Origin: Thozetella sp. PMI_491
Lineage: Eukaryota; Ascomycota; Sordariomycetes; Chaetosphaeriales; Chaetosphaeriaceae
NCBI GenBank assembly: GCA_021432635.1
Contig: MU270022.1
Location: 1,240,001 to 1,304,000, forward strand
Reading direction: 5' to 3'
DNA length: 64,000 nt
Below, piece by piece: positions 12,301-23,802 of this stretch; position 1 is the first letter of the stretch, and every line of letters starts with the position of its first letter. Position numbers and translations under genes: made by a program. A model generated the notes under the pieces. That model was not told where the DNA came from. It did not search any database and worked only from the letters and a program-made list of their open reading frames with translations.

Positions 12301-13984
12301 CTGGAGAGCCAATTTGGCTTCTTCGACACGACACCAATGGGTGCCATTATCAGCCGCTTCACGACTGATATAAGCAGAATGGATGGTCCGGCGTGCAGCG
12401 GCTTCATCAGTCTCTGCTCGATTGGTACAAGCGTTCTATGCAGTGTCCTCGTGGTGGTGAGCACATCGGTTAGCAGCGTACTGTATATGGCGCCGCTCGC
12501 CATGCTCTACGTCTACATACAGAAGTTCTATCTCAGCGCATATCGCCAGCTACGACGTCTCGATAATAAGACCCGCGGGCCCATCCTAAACGTAGCGAAC
12601 GAGATGAGAGTCGGGTATTCAGTGATCCTCGCGTATCAGCAGGCCGAGTTCTTCAGCGAGCGGGCACGTGATCTCATCAACGAGCATTTGCGCGTATGGG
12701 CGCCGTTCTTATGCCTCGATATATGGCTACAACTACGGCTCTATACTTTGGCATGCGTGGTCCAGAGCCTGACGGCCACATTGCTCCTGGCCGTCGGCGT
12801 GCCATCGAGCACCCTTGGCCTGGTCATGAGCTTTGTGCTCCAGATCACCAATTTGCTAGGCTTCCTCGTGCAAACCTCAGCAAATCTCGAGGCAGACCTC
12901 ACTTCTCTCGAGCGCATTTCCGAATACATGGGGAATACTCCTGAGGCAGACAATTCAGATGATCTCGCTCCGCCGCCTTCATGGCCTTCAACACCATCCG
13001 TCGCGGTTGAGAACTTCAGCGCGGCATACCGTCGGGGAGGGCTGCTCTGTCTACGCGATGTGAACTTCTGCATCCCGGCAGGACAGCGTGTCGCTGTCGT
13101 GGGACGTACTGGAGCGGGCAAATCCTCACTAGTGCTAGCGCTCATGCGCGCCATCGATCAGGCTGCAGTGAGGCCGGGGAGCCGTATATTAATAGACGGC
13201 GTGGATATCATGACTGAAGTGCCGCTAGATAAGCTCCGTAAGAAGATAACTGTGATACCGCAAGAGCCGGTGGTTTTTTCTGGGAGTATCAGGGACAACC
13301 TGGACCCGGACGGTGGGAGGTCGGAAGAGGAGTTACGAAATGCAGTGGCGGCTTCAAGGCTTGGGGAGGTCCTGGGCCTCGTGCCGGGTGACGATCCGCT
13401 CGACTTCAAAGTCACAAACGCCGGGTAGGTAATGCAGTAAACATCGTCTGATATAATGCCTTGCTAACTCAGAAACACATAGAAGTGGTCTGTCGACAGG
13501 CCAAATACAGCTTCTGGCTATTACTAGAGCCATCGTCGCAAAACCGGCTTTAATTATTGTTGATGAAGGTATGGTTAACGACATGCCAGTTAGAACTTTG
13601 CCGTCGTCTTTTGACTAACACTCATATGTTACACGGTAGCGACCTCAGCGATAGACTCGAAAATGGCTACATTAATAACAGATGTGATGCGTCAGGCTTT
13701 CAAGGGTATCACTACCATAACAGTAGCTCATCAAATCTGGTCGGTGGTAAGTCTACTTCCCATCTCATAGTATATCTTTGCTGGAGTCAATCTTCTCACA
13801 CACCTTGTCGCGGTAGATTGACTATGACTGGATCTTGGTGCTCGATCGTGGCTCAGCGATAGAGTTCGCTAGTCCCGAGACGTTGTTGAAGAATCCCGAT
13901 TCCCAATTCTCACGCCTAGTTAGAGACGCCGGGATCGAGACTCGGCTGGCAGAGAATGATCCTTTAGAAGAGGATCTTTCATAA
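9309..13984 (+). CDS. ABC exporter, ABCC (MRP) type, full length
   Basis: Exons 9309-9331, 9392-9515, 9576-10571, 10639-13424, 13483-13568, 13640-13746 and 13817-13984 give about 1429 residues with the TMD-NBD-TMD-NBD order. NBD1: Walker A GPVGSGKTT, signature LSGGQQ, Walker B LVVLDDP (Asp in place of the catalytic Glu, normal for ABCC NBD1). NBD2: Walker A GRTGAGKSS, Q-loop VIPQEPVVFSG, signature LSTGQ, Walker B IIVDEATSAID and H-loop VAHQ; the signature, the Walker B end and the H-loop lie on separate small exons whose phases all match. ABCC proteins export conjugates and metabolites across plasma or vacuolar membranes. The 5' end is the weak point: 9309 is the first in-frame ATG in a good context, but the open frame continues back to an acceptor-like site at 9263, so a small upstream exon is possible. 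Convergent with the FAD oxidase gene. Confidence 0.88.
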
Positions 13985-14254
13985 GGAGCCAGTTTTAGAC
14001 CATAATCATTGCATACTGTACACTAATGATGATTTCACTGTATTTTAGCTATTGTAGAGGCCGGATGTAGGATTCCAATGCGAGATAGGCACAATCTCTG
14101 TAATAGTTCGACCATTACGTGGAAGCGGAATGAAAATCGTCCGAGAAATACACTTGAACATAATTAGGTAACACACTGCGCTCTCATGTATCGTGGCTTT
14201 GTGAGTGTTCTCGTCGTGAGTCGTGTAAATTTAGTATCTATACAATCCTGGATA

Positions 14255-15629
14255 CTACAACTTTGCCTGCTCCTCTCTCCTCAAAGCCCGCAACGGAGGT
14301 CCAGCGCGGCTGCCATCTCCAGGCATGTCCATAGCCTTCCCCGAGTGCGGCCGTAGACACCATTTCTCACGCAGACTCTCGGATGCAGTACCCTCGAAGC
14401 AGTCGGCGATGTATTTACCGAGCACCGGCAAGAATTTGAAGCCGCTGTTGGGTTTGAGTGATCAGTGATTATCCTGTCAGGTTTGCAAGAGATACTCGCG
14501 ACGCTTACTGTCCTGAGCCTCCAGTTGCCACAAACAGCCCTGGGTATTCTGGATGGCGGTCGACTATAAAATCCCCCGCTGGGGTGTTCTGATACCAACA
14601 AAGCCTCTTCTTCATCCACGGCCGGTCCGATATTGAGGGGAAGAAGTGCCGCACGCCTTCCCGGAGAGCTTTCTCTGCTTCTTCAGGAAGAAATTGCGAT
14701 GTGGCATTGTTCCCGTCACGCTTGGGGCTCGAAACCATGCGGTTTCCGTGCTGCTCCGTTGTGTACCGCGTGGTATAGCCGTAGCCGTGCCGCGCGACCT
14801 TCATGATATGCGAGTCGGGCGTGGGAGGGAAGCAGAAGACGCCGGTGTCCATGTTGGTAATGACAGGCATCTTCCGCAACCGCTCGGCTTCGGCCGGCGT
14901 CAGCTGAATGAAGCCCACCGGCTGCGCCGACGCCAACACAGCGTGGTCCACACCGTCTACCACAGCATCGGTCCACGCGCCAGTTGCCAACACAACGTGC
15001 ACGGCTGGGATGAAGGTGCCGCTCGCGACATGGACACCGAGCACGCGCTTGTGCGCGTCGAACTCCAACCTTGTAACAGTACCGCGCTTGCCAGTAACGA
15101 ATGACACCCCGGCTATGGCAGCGCGTTCCGCCAAGGACCGAATACTTCCTGCTGCATCCGCCCAACCGCCCTCAGGATTTAGAGTGGCCATATATCCACG
15201 GAAGTTCGCCTCTAGGCCAGGGTAACGGGCTTTGAGCTCGCCGTCTGCATGATGATGGTCAAAGAGTTGCACGGTGTCCCTCCCGCCCTGTGCTTTTTGA
15301 GCTTTCCTCACGCCTGTCATGTACAAATTCTCCGGCTGATTGGTGATCATGGCAAACCCGGACTCATGGTAATGGGCCGAGTACTCGGGATCACGCCAGG
15401 CGGCCACAGCCTCTCTCCCGAGCGCTTCGTAGAGCGGATCCGCATAGTCGCTGCGGATGATTCGGGATATGTCAACACTACTGCTGTCCACGACCGGGGG
15501 CAAGAAGCGGTCGACTACAGTCACGTTGCTGTATTTGCGTCTGGCTACCAGTTCGTAGGCTAGCGACAAGCCAAATACACCGGAGCCTACGATGAGGACG
15601 GATTCATCTTGCTTGGGTACACCCGCCAT
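14255..15629 (-). CDS. FAD-dependent amine oxidase, fructosyl-amino-acid oxidase/sarcosine oxidase type, peroxisomal
   Basis: Two exons (15629-14509 and 14444-14255) give 436 residues. The N-terminus has the FAD-binding Rossmann motif LIVGSGVFGLSL. Cys344 in RLCWYQNTP matches the conserved cysteine that covalently holds FAD in MSOX/FAOX enzymes. The intron falls inside the conserved GGSGHGFKFLP segment, which is restored only by splicing. The protein ends in Ala-Lys-Leu, a PTS1 signal, so the H2O2-producing oxidase should be peroxisomal, as known for fungal FAOX enzymes. These oxidise secondary amines such as fructosyl amino acids, N-methyl amino acids, saccharopine or pipecolate; which one is not decided here. 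Divergent from the cupin gene. Confidence 0.93.
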
Positions 15630-16423
15630 ACCTGCTGTCTATTGCCTGCGCTGGTCTGCCGTGTGAGCTGTGTGGTCAGCTCGGGGCACTCCCAAGCTCT
15701 ACTAACATGGCCTGGCTCACTACGGAGAGATATCGGGGCTCAAGGGCGATCCGATATTACTCCGGGGACAATCACTCTGGAGCCCGGGGCCCAGCGCACG
15801 CCGCGCCGCTTCCTAGTGGGTTCATCAGAGCGGCCACTATTACCCAATGCGGCGAACATAAGCGCTCGTGGGACGACGGCTATGAATCTCGCCCACAACC
15901 TCGGCGCGAAGCCTACAACAGTTACGATGGAAGACGATTGCGTGATCGACCCTCTATATTGTTGAATTTGTGCTAGAAGACGATAAGAGCAATTCAGGGG
16001 CGTGATTGCCAGCAATAGTCTGAGTTCTAGCTGTAGTTGCAAGGCCTCGACAGAGTGGGCCGGCAAACGCCGCTTGGCGGTAATTTGCCCCTCGATTCCA
16101 AGACCCAGCGGGTTATGCTATACGTACGGCTTCGCGGCCTCGGTATTGCTCCCGCAGATAGGGTCGTGTTCTGGTTGTAGAAATTCTACTTTCCCATCCT
16201 CTATAGATGACTTCGCATCTTTTATGGCTGAGTGGTCGAAAGTACCTTAGCTAGGTATGTTGCCGCAGATACTATAGCAAAGGATAACTGGCACCGTAAC
16301 ACGGGCGAGCTAGCCCGAAGCGCTGATTTAAGCTCTCCCCTCTCCACCCGGAATCTACCTACCAGTCAATCTCGGCACATCCGACTTGGCGGCTGAGATT
16401 CTACGACACAGTCAACTACTAAG
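15630..16423. promoter_or_regulatory. Divergent promoter region, FAD oxidase / cupin
   Basis: About 0.8 kb separating divergent genes. Near the oxidase start it contains an inverted repeat with CGG/CCG ends (15730-15757) and several other CGG triplets. No coding signal. Confidence 0.45.
15730..15757. repeat. Inverted repeat ATATCGG-N14-CCGATAT
   Basis: Seven-base perfect arms, 15730-15736 and 15751-15757, with 14 bases between, centred about 115 bp upstream of the oxidase start codon. Inverted CGG halves are the usual target form of Zn2Cys6 dimers, though N14 is longer than the best-known spacers. Could be chance. Confidence 0.35.
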
Positions 16424-17080
16424 ATGGCTGCCGACCTCCCAGTTCCAGAACAGTATCACGTCCGGCCGACGCCGCACTGCCATGGCAATGACCTGCCAGT
16501 GCTGGTCTACCGTGGCGCGCTGCCACAGCCGCTAGACGAGGAAACCGCATCCGAGTTCTTGCAGCGGCACGGCTGGGTGAAAAAGGGGACGTGGGGTACA
16601 ATCACTACCAAACACTTCCACCCCAATACCCACGAATGCTACGGTGAGGTTTTAGTCCCCGTGTCTCCGCCAGAAACCAGCTTACATGGCGGCGCGTGAG
16701 CAGGCATCTTTCAGGGCACTTCGGAGCTGGTGTTCGGCGAAGGTGGCGCCGACCCGCCCGGCACCGGAGTGACATGCCAGGTGGGACCGGGCGACGTCGT
16801 TGTCGTTCCCGCCGGCGTCGCACACGCAACTGTGTCCAATCCCGAGATAGTCGAATCGCCGGCCGAGGCCGACCCGTTGACGAAATACCGATACATTGGC
16901 GTGTATCCGGAGGGCGCTCCGAAGTGGCGGAACGAATTCGGGAAGGAGGAGGTCTCGAGCCGCAACGAGTTGGCGCGAGAAATCGCCGGTGTACCGATCC
17001 CGCCCAACGACCCGGTAACGGGACCGGGCGGGCCCCTAGTTCACTTGTGGACTGAGATTCGGAGCCGGGTAGGCGCTTGA
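16424..17080 (+). CDS. Cupin-domain protein (RmlC-like, YjlB type)
   Basis: Exons 16424-16643 and 16704-17080 give 198 residues. Splicing joins HFHPNTHECYG to IFQGTSELVFG, forming cupin motif 1 with two or three histidines and a glutamate as likely metal ligands; motif 2 is seen in PGDVVVVPAGVAHATV. The fold is a small beta-barrel; relatives of this type are uncharacterised and may be dioxygenases, isomerases or sugar-binding proteins. No signal peptide, so probably cytosolic. Placed between a FAD oxidase (divergent) and a flavin monooxygenase (same strand), which fits an accessory oxidative role, but that is inference. Confidence 0.86.
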
Positions 17081-17639
17081 TAGCCAAGAGCCTTGGGAGG
17101 CCAAGGATTGATGGGCGCACCTGACTTGCTAGCCAGTGAATACAACACAATCATGATCTGACCTAACTTTGGCTCATGCGTTCGTGTTCGCCGCCGGCTA
17201 ACTTCATACGCCCTACAAGTCGTTAGTGAACCGATCAACAGTTCTTAATTAAATTATTCATTGATGATATGCCCAATGTCGTCAGTTGGAACTAGATGCC
17301 TGTCGGCCACTGGAACGAACTGGAGATTGGTAGGGGGAAGCTAGGAGAAAAAAGGCGCGATTCCCATTGCGGTCAACGCAACCGCAAGGTTCTCTTAGTC
17401 AGCGGTCTGATAACGACATCGATGGAGAAATTCGGAGGCGCCCGCTCGCCGACGGTGCATCTTGCGAAAGCCCCTCCCGGCCCGGTGGCTGAGGTTCGTT
17501 CACACCTATGAGCTTCCTTAGCCTCCGCTAGTCAAGAAGTCCGGAAGTTTCCGCCTAAAGTAGGCAGCCCTCAGGACAGAGTCGCAGAAGAGTCAGTCTA
17601 TTCTTTCCGAGGAATAACCTCTGCTTTCAAGCCTCTGCA
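17081..17639. other. Intergenic, upstream of monooxygenase
   Basis: No coding signal. A pyrimidine-rich stretch just before the start at 17640 is typical of a fungal leader. Confidence 0.45.
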
Positions 17640-19955
17640 ATGTCTCTATCTAGCTTTGCCTTAGAGTCGGTCGTGACGCCGCGCCGACTGCGGTGCATCA
17701 TCATTGGGGCCGGGTAAGGCGTCTCTTTCTACCAATACTGCCTCATTCCTAAAGCTCCCATTTGCAATGAATGTCTTATCGTGCTAACCATCCGCTTAAG
17801 GATGTCTGGTATCTTCATGGGTGAGTTTGGATGGGGAATACAAGACACCGGCCCGTTATAGGTCCCCCCCTTTTCCGAGTTCTGATAGGCCCATAGTGTA
17901 TAAACTGAAGAAGTACCTGCCCGATGCCGTAGAGGTTGTGATCCTTGAAAAGTCACCTGAGCTTGGCGGAACCTGGTATGAGAATCGCTACCCAGGTACT
18001 TAGTCCTTTCCTTTCCGTATCCACGAGAGCGCACAGGAGGCATCTAAACGAGAACGTCTTAGGATGTGCGTGTGATGTTCCCAGCCATGTCTATCAGTTT
18101 CCTTTTGCACCCAACCCTGATTGGTCTAAGTTGTAAGCACCCGGCTGCCCACTGCTCTAGCCATTCTTTGCACTGACGCCCGGCATTGGAGTTATGCCAC
18201 GTCGGGTGAGATCCAGAGGTATATGAAATCGGTCTGCAGTCTTTTCGGGCTCGATTCTCACATGGTATTCTCTACGCGGGTGACATCGGCGCAGTGGCAG
18301 GAAGACCACGGCGTGTGGACCATCACTACTGAGGGTGCTACCGCCGGAGGCGTCTATGAGTGCGAGATTCTTATTAATGCCGGCGGCATCCTCAACAACT
18401 ACAGTATGCCTGACATTTCCGGTTTGGCAGACTTCAAAGGGCCCATTGTGCACACCGCCGCGTGGGATGACACTGTGGACCTAGCCGATAAGCGTGTGGC
18501 GATCATCGGCGCAGGTGCCAGCGCCGTTCAGGTTCTCCCAGCCATTCAGCCGCTGTGTAAGTCGATCGATATATACATCCAGACGCCGTCTTGGGTATCG
18601 CCACCCGTTGGCCTTGATCCGGACCGAGCCAACGGTGCGCCCAACCCCAAGTATACACAGGCGGAGAGGGACGCATTCCGACAAGACACGGCTCATTTCC
18701 TGCAGACGCGTAAGGGCATGGAGTCCAAGTTCAACGACTCGTTTGCGGCCTTTTTCAAGGCAGGCACTGAGCAACATGGGATGCGTGCTAGGTATGAAGC
18801 ATACATGCGAGGCCTAATCCACGACGCGGAGCTTCAGGAGAAGCTCATCCCCGGGTTTGAGGCCGGCTGCCGTCGAGTGAACCCTTCGCAGGCATATCTC
18901 GCCGCCGTGCAAGAAACGAATGTCCGACCAGTATTTGACTCCATAATTCGCATCGTTCCCGATGGGGTTGAGGTTCAGGCGAAACCGAGCACCGCGGAGC
19001 AGAGTACGACGGCAGCTGTGCACTCCGCCGACGTGATCATTGCCGCCACGGGCTTCGACACGTCGTTCAAGCCGCGATTTCCCATTCTGGGGCGTGGTGG
19101 TGTTGACTTGCGGCTGCTCTGGGACTCCAATCCTGTGTCATATATGGGTACTGGAGTGTCTGGCTTCCCTAATTATCTAACCTTCCTTGGCCCAAACACG
19201 CCGATCTCGAATGGTAGCCTGACCGGTGCGTGTACTTCCTTATCGAGCTGCCAAGGTCTATTTGACGATAAGCGAATACTAAAACTGTCAAACCCAGGTC
19301 CAATAGAGGCAACGGCAGATTACTTCGTTCGTCTGATAGGCAAGGCCGTGCGTGAGAGAGTTAAGTCTTTTGAGCCAAGCTTCGAAGCCCAGCACGAATT
19401 CTACATGTTTGCGCAAAAGTACATGAAGTCCATGGTCTGGACAGGAACCTGCCGCAGTTGGTGTAAGGCTATGCACCCCGATCTGGACGTCCGCGTTGCT
19501 TCATTGATATCCGAAGGCTAATTCTGATGTGAAATGCAGTCAAGAAGGGCATCGATGGTCCAGTGTCGGCGCTCTGGCCAGGCAGCGCCCTGCACTATAT
19601 GCAGACACTCGCTGAGGACAGATGGCACGACTATACATGGACATTTCGCGAAAACCGCTTTGCTCACTGGGAAAGAGGATTTTCTTGGCTACAGGCCCCT
19701 GAACTAGACCCACTGGGCATGGGATTGGCCGATGCTCGCATCAACATGACGACTATTCCGAGGAAAGGGGACGACCTAGCCTTCTATCTCGTCGACCACC
19801 CCCCTCTTCCAGTAAGCAACACTCAAGAAAAGAGCGAACCGCGCATCAACGGTACCAATGCACAGTTAGATTTAGAACTCGAGGAGACGGGTATCGGTGC
19901 TCCTACCCATGACATGTCTGGGTTGCAAGAATACACGCCAGTGGTGCCCGTGTGA
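17640..19955 (+). CDS. Flavin-dependent Baeyer-Villiger-type monooxygenase
   Basis: Seven exons (17640-17713, 17801-17820, 17897-17995, 18063-18132, 18192-19225, 19298-19462, 19540-19955) give 625 residues. One exon is only 20 nt and supplies part of the FAD motif IIIGAGMSGIF. Other landmarks: GGTWYENRYPG joined to CACDVPSH, the BVMO fingerprint FKGPIVHTAAWD (FxGxxxHxxxWD), and the NADPH Rossmann motif VAIIGAGASAVQ. All six introns were set from phase and these motifs; the one at 19226-19297 is a multiple of three without stops. Such enzymes use NADPH and O2 to insert oxygen into ketones or to hydroxylate N or S. No membrane anchor seen. Tail-to-tail with the amidohydrolase gene. Confidence 0.93.
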
Positions 19956-20170
19956 TACAATCATACAAAGCGCATTGACGAGCAACGGTCAAATGGGACG
20001 GTGGACTGTATTGGAATGGCAACAGCTAGATTAGCTACCCTAAGCAGTTAGATGAAACATTATTGATCCTCCCTTGATAGTAACTAGGGCAGGAATTGAC
20101 ATGTTCTTATTCTCGTCTATTATATACCCGTTACTAAAGGAAAAGCATTGGCAGGCATGATATGTAACCT

Positions 20171-21745
20171 TTATCTGCGCACCACTCCACGAACCTCTGG
20201 CCAAGCTGCCTGCTTGCTCGGCGATTTTACTAGCTGGCCTTCCTTCCACACATATTTCACATTGCTCGGCTTGGCGAAAACGGCAATGTTCTCCAGTGGA
20301 TTCTCATCTAGCGCAATCAGATCAGCATCCCAGCCGACTTCAATGAGACCTTTCTTAGGAGCTAACTGCCCCAACGTCTCGGCCGAGTTAATGGTGCCAG
20401 CCTCAATAGCCTGAAGCGGGCTGAGGCCCATCTTGACCGCAGCCACAAGCTCCATTCCGTGGTTCCCTGGAGACAATGGCGATCGGGGATCCGCCGCACA
20501 TATGTCAGTGCCCAGTGCAATCCTTACTCCCTTCTGGATACAGAACTGGTATGCTCGCCGATGGGAATCAGCAATCATAAGTAGCTTGCGCGCCGTTGAC
20601 GGTTCAAGCGTCTCAATGCGCTCAAGTAAGCTGTCAATGATGTAGCGCGTGGCCACCAGGATAGTGCCTTTTTCAGCCATAAGCTCAGCGGCCTCCTCGT
20701 CAATAAAACTGCCGTGCTCGATCGTCTTGGCACCCGCGCGCACCGCCGCCATGATCCCTGCTTTCCCATGTGCGTGCATCGCGACGGACCTTCTCTGTAG
20801 CCCAGCTTCGTCCACGAAGGCTGCTAGCTCAGCATCTGAATACTGCCGGTCGTGCGGGTCATCGTCCCGGCTCATCGTGCCTCCAGTGGCGACGACTTTG
20901 ATGCATTTGGCCCCGCGCCGGATCTGCTGCCGCACCGCTAGCCGGCATTGCTCAACACCGTCGGCCAGCACCATGCTCGACGTCCCCGGCCACGGGCGGG
21001 TGGTGTCGGTCCCTTGTCGTGTGTAGACGATGTCGGCGGGCAGCATATGGGCGTCACAGTTGCCGCCCGTGATGCCGATAGCGCCTCCAGCGCCGAACAC
21101 GCTAGGGCCGAGGATGATTCCGGCGTCCACCATGGTCGCGACCTCAGTAGCGTAGCCGCCGAGGTCACGCACCGACGTGAACCCGCTCATGAGGGTGTCG
21201 TGGAAGCCACGAGCAATGGCGGCGCCGCATGCGGCAGGGTGTGTAAGCGCGGTTTCGGGGAAAGCAGCGTTCGGGGCACCGGTGTAGTGCGTGTGGCAAT
21301 CCCAGAGGCCGGGCAGGAGGTAGCGGACATGCGTCTGGGGGACCCCCTCATCGGCCAGGTAAGGTGGGAGGGCTGACTGTGGTCCCATAAAGGTGATGAC
21401 GCCGTGGTCGATGGACAGACCAACGGCAACGTTACTAACAGGATCTCCCCGCCCCGGAATCATCAAGTCCGCAAAGATGAGCGCTTGTGTCACAGGTGGC
21501 TTGCCGCTTGAAAGCAGGTCGGTCCAGAGATTAGCAAAGTTATGGTCAGGTGCGTCTAGTGAGCCTTGAGACTTCCTGAGGAGGTCCCCAGTAACGATTG
21601 ACCTATCACCAGTGGATAATTGCGAAGGCCCCCCTAGAATTGTGCGCCGGGACCACTGGAGTTGATCACTCTGCGAACTGCAGTTGGATCCCTCGCCCCT
21701 CACAGGGGTAGTCCCGAGGCGGTACCCTTGTACGATGCGTGTCAT
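20171..21745 (-). CDS. Metal-dependent amidohydrolase
   Basis: Single exon, 524 residues. Two-metal amidohydrolase ligands are visible: His151-Thr-His153 after LPGLWD, a probable carboxylated Lys in CIKVVATGG, His in MHAHG, His in EHGSF and the catalytic Asp in GTDI. The EHGSFIDEEAAELMAEKGT segment is typical of the fungal branch that includes ochratoxin-amide hydrolase and Xaa-Pro-type hydrolases; these cleave amide or ester bonds. The first ~85 residues precede the beta-sandwich start (TQALIFADLMIPG) and have no known motif or signal peptide, so an in-frame start further down is possible. Together with the amidase at 2583 and the MBL-fold enzyme, it makes three C-N/C-O hydrolases within 20 kb. 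Confidence 0.92.
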   Translation of the reverse strand: MTRIVQGYRLGTTPVRGEGSNCSSQSDQLQWSRRTILGGPSQLSTGDRSIVTGDLLRKSQGSLDAPDHNFANLWTDLLSSGKPPVTQALIFADLMIPGRGDPVSNVAVGLSIDHGVITFMGPQSALPPYLADEGVPQTHVRYLLPGLWDCHTHYTGAPNAAFPETALTHPAACGAAIARGFHDTLMSGFTSVRDLGGYATEVATMVDAGIILGPSVFGAGGAIGITGGNCDAHMLPADIVYTRQGTDTTRPWPGTSSMVLADGVEQCRLAVRQQIRRGAKCIKVVATGGTMSRDDDPHDRQYSDAELAAFVDEAGLQRRSVAMHAHGKAGIMAAVRAGAKTIEHGSFIDEEAAELMAEKGTILVATRYIIDSLLERIETLEPSTARKLLMIADSHRRAYQFCIQKGVRIALGTDICAADPRSPLSPGNHGMELVAAVKMGLSPLQAIEAGTINSAETLGQLAPKKGLIEVGWDADLIALDENPLENIAVFAKPSNVKYVWKEGQLVKSPSKQAAWPEVRGVVRR

Positions 21746-23802
21746 GACGATCTGGTCAACAAACTAGCTGTGGCCGTCTAGTTTCTGGACATAGTAATTT
21801 GCCTGTGATGGACACTTTGGTTTAGTTATTGCTATAATTTAGGGAGTTGGCGGAGATGGTTGGAAAAGCGCCCGTAGTTAGCAATGTTTATGTGCTGTAG
21901 GGGTTCGGAGGTGCGCTTTAGTTCACCAGATTGGGCTAGCTTGAAGTTTTTGTTCCAGAGTTGAGTCGGGTCGAAGGTGGGCTCGTTGGTGGGCGATAAG
22001 ATAACAGGCCTCGCCTTGACACTATATCCTCGCTGACTGAGCCTGGAGTGGTCACTCGGTCACGTGTGTAGCCAAATGTGCATCGAAGGGGTGTTTAGCT
22101 GCAGGTAGCGGCCCAATGCTCTCTCAATGCCGTCGTGTGTGGCTTGGGCGCCTTAATGCCTGCTGAGCTATTGCCATTGAGGGGAGAGTCAAGTAGAGCG
22201 ACGGAGCAAACACCTCATGCCGTCAGGGCTGAATGTGTACTTGCAGGGACTAGAACAAATATATGAAGCTTAAAAGGTTTAAACGGTGGAAATGATACAA
22301 GAAAGAACTTGCATGCGTTTGCCATTCTTCCCTCCACACCCCTCCCACACCCCCCTCCCCTCCCTTCGGACTCGGCCTGGCAAGGTACCTCTCTAGTGTA
22401 TATCACCCACACCCACCCTGTGTACTCCAGCGGTCCACCAGACCTTTCACTCAACCTTATAGGTCCTCCCAGATCGGGGCAGTGGTCGGCCTGGTCAACC
22501 ATTACTATAACACACCCCACCTCCCTCGGATCAGCTTTACGGCCTTCTCCTACCCTCCTTCTTCTCTTCACGAGTACCTCGTCTATCGTTCTCTTCTTCT
22601 CATTTGCGGCAGCCGACCTGTAAGCTAATTCCCTTGTCTTGGGACCGCCCAGCTCCCGTCACCTTCCCCACCTTATTTCTTATCACCTTGTGTCTCCTCG
22701 ATGCAGCTAAAGAGGCCCTGCCCTGGCGACGTCACATCGCAGAGAGGACGAGGGGGACTAACCGAGTCCGGGAAGATAGGTGGTGCCGCAGCGCGTGACG
22801 GCAGGGCCGGTAGGAGAACAATCCACAGTGCGCCTTGAGAATAGTAAAATGGTTTATCTTGGGGGGAAAGAGCAGAAAAGAGCGGGGTAAAGTGCACCTG
22901 TTTACCTTCCCGCCGACGGCGCCGGGGGATTGGTAGCTTATGTGCCTGCTGTTTTATGGAAAGTGTGAAGCGGAAAGGGCGGTCAATGCTGGCGTCGGGT
23001 TCGGGACGTGGGACTGGGCGCCGACCCACAAATCCGTCGCGAAGAGCAAGGCCAGTCATAGTCCTCCTGCGAACCTGGGCGCAGTCTTCTAGGCTGCATC
23101 TAGCCGCCCTTTCACATAGTGTCGGGAATGTGCAGCGGGTGGCGTGCCGCGGCCAGCCTCGTTTGAAAGATCAGTCGAAAACAGGCCATTCTAGGTGTTT
23201 TCATCACAGCTCATCCTACACCAGCCAAGGTCAGGTCCCGGCACGTTAAACCTTCTTATATTTATATATAATCTTAGAGTCTCCATCTCTCCCCCCAGGT
23301 CAAATTAGGTAGAAACCATCGAGTTCCGGATCTACAGATCCTCCTCACAGGACACCCCAGTGACACAACCTTGGTCAGGCTCCTCATTCTCTTCTCCACA
23401 TATCTCGTTTCTCTAGCCTCGCCATCTATCGCTTACCAATTCGTTTTTTGCAACTCCCAAGGTTCTCTTGAGCCGCCTAATTGCATATTTCAGTACGTCC
23501 TCTTTTGTGTATACCCACAGCACAAACCTACCGCAAAGCCTTGCAATACGTTCCTGATGCCTCATAGATAGTGAAAACGTTGATTATATTGCCTTCAGGG
23601 GCCTTGACGATGCGATGAGCCCGCCGATTACCACTTTCTGTAGCAATCTTTAGAGCCATTCTAGCTGGCTACATTGCACCTTTTTCAGCATTTCAACTTC
23701 AACTCAAAAGCTGGGGTTAGCGCCTCTGATCTCCCTGTTACTTCCCCCCATCTCTCCTACTTTATTTACCAATTGATCTATAACACGATTCAGATCAGAA
23801 GA
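21746..23802. promoter_or_regulatory. 2-kb divergent intergenic region, amidohydrolase / C2H2 regulator
   Basis: No protein-like frame. It contains strong pyrimidine tracts (about 22320-22620) and AT-rich stretches (23260-23280), consistent with a promoter and a long leader for the regulator gene. No RNA gene recognised. Confidence 0.45.

Noticed and set aside
16220-16300. tggctgagtgg resembling a tRNA A box
   Set aside because: No B box (GGTTCGA) or cloverleaf pairing follows within tRNA distance; taken as chance.
22309-22623. Pro-rich frame in the 22-23 kb gap
   Set aside because: Produced by a CT-rich leader or promoter tract rather than a protein.
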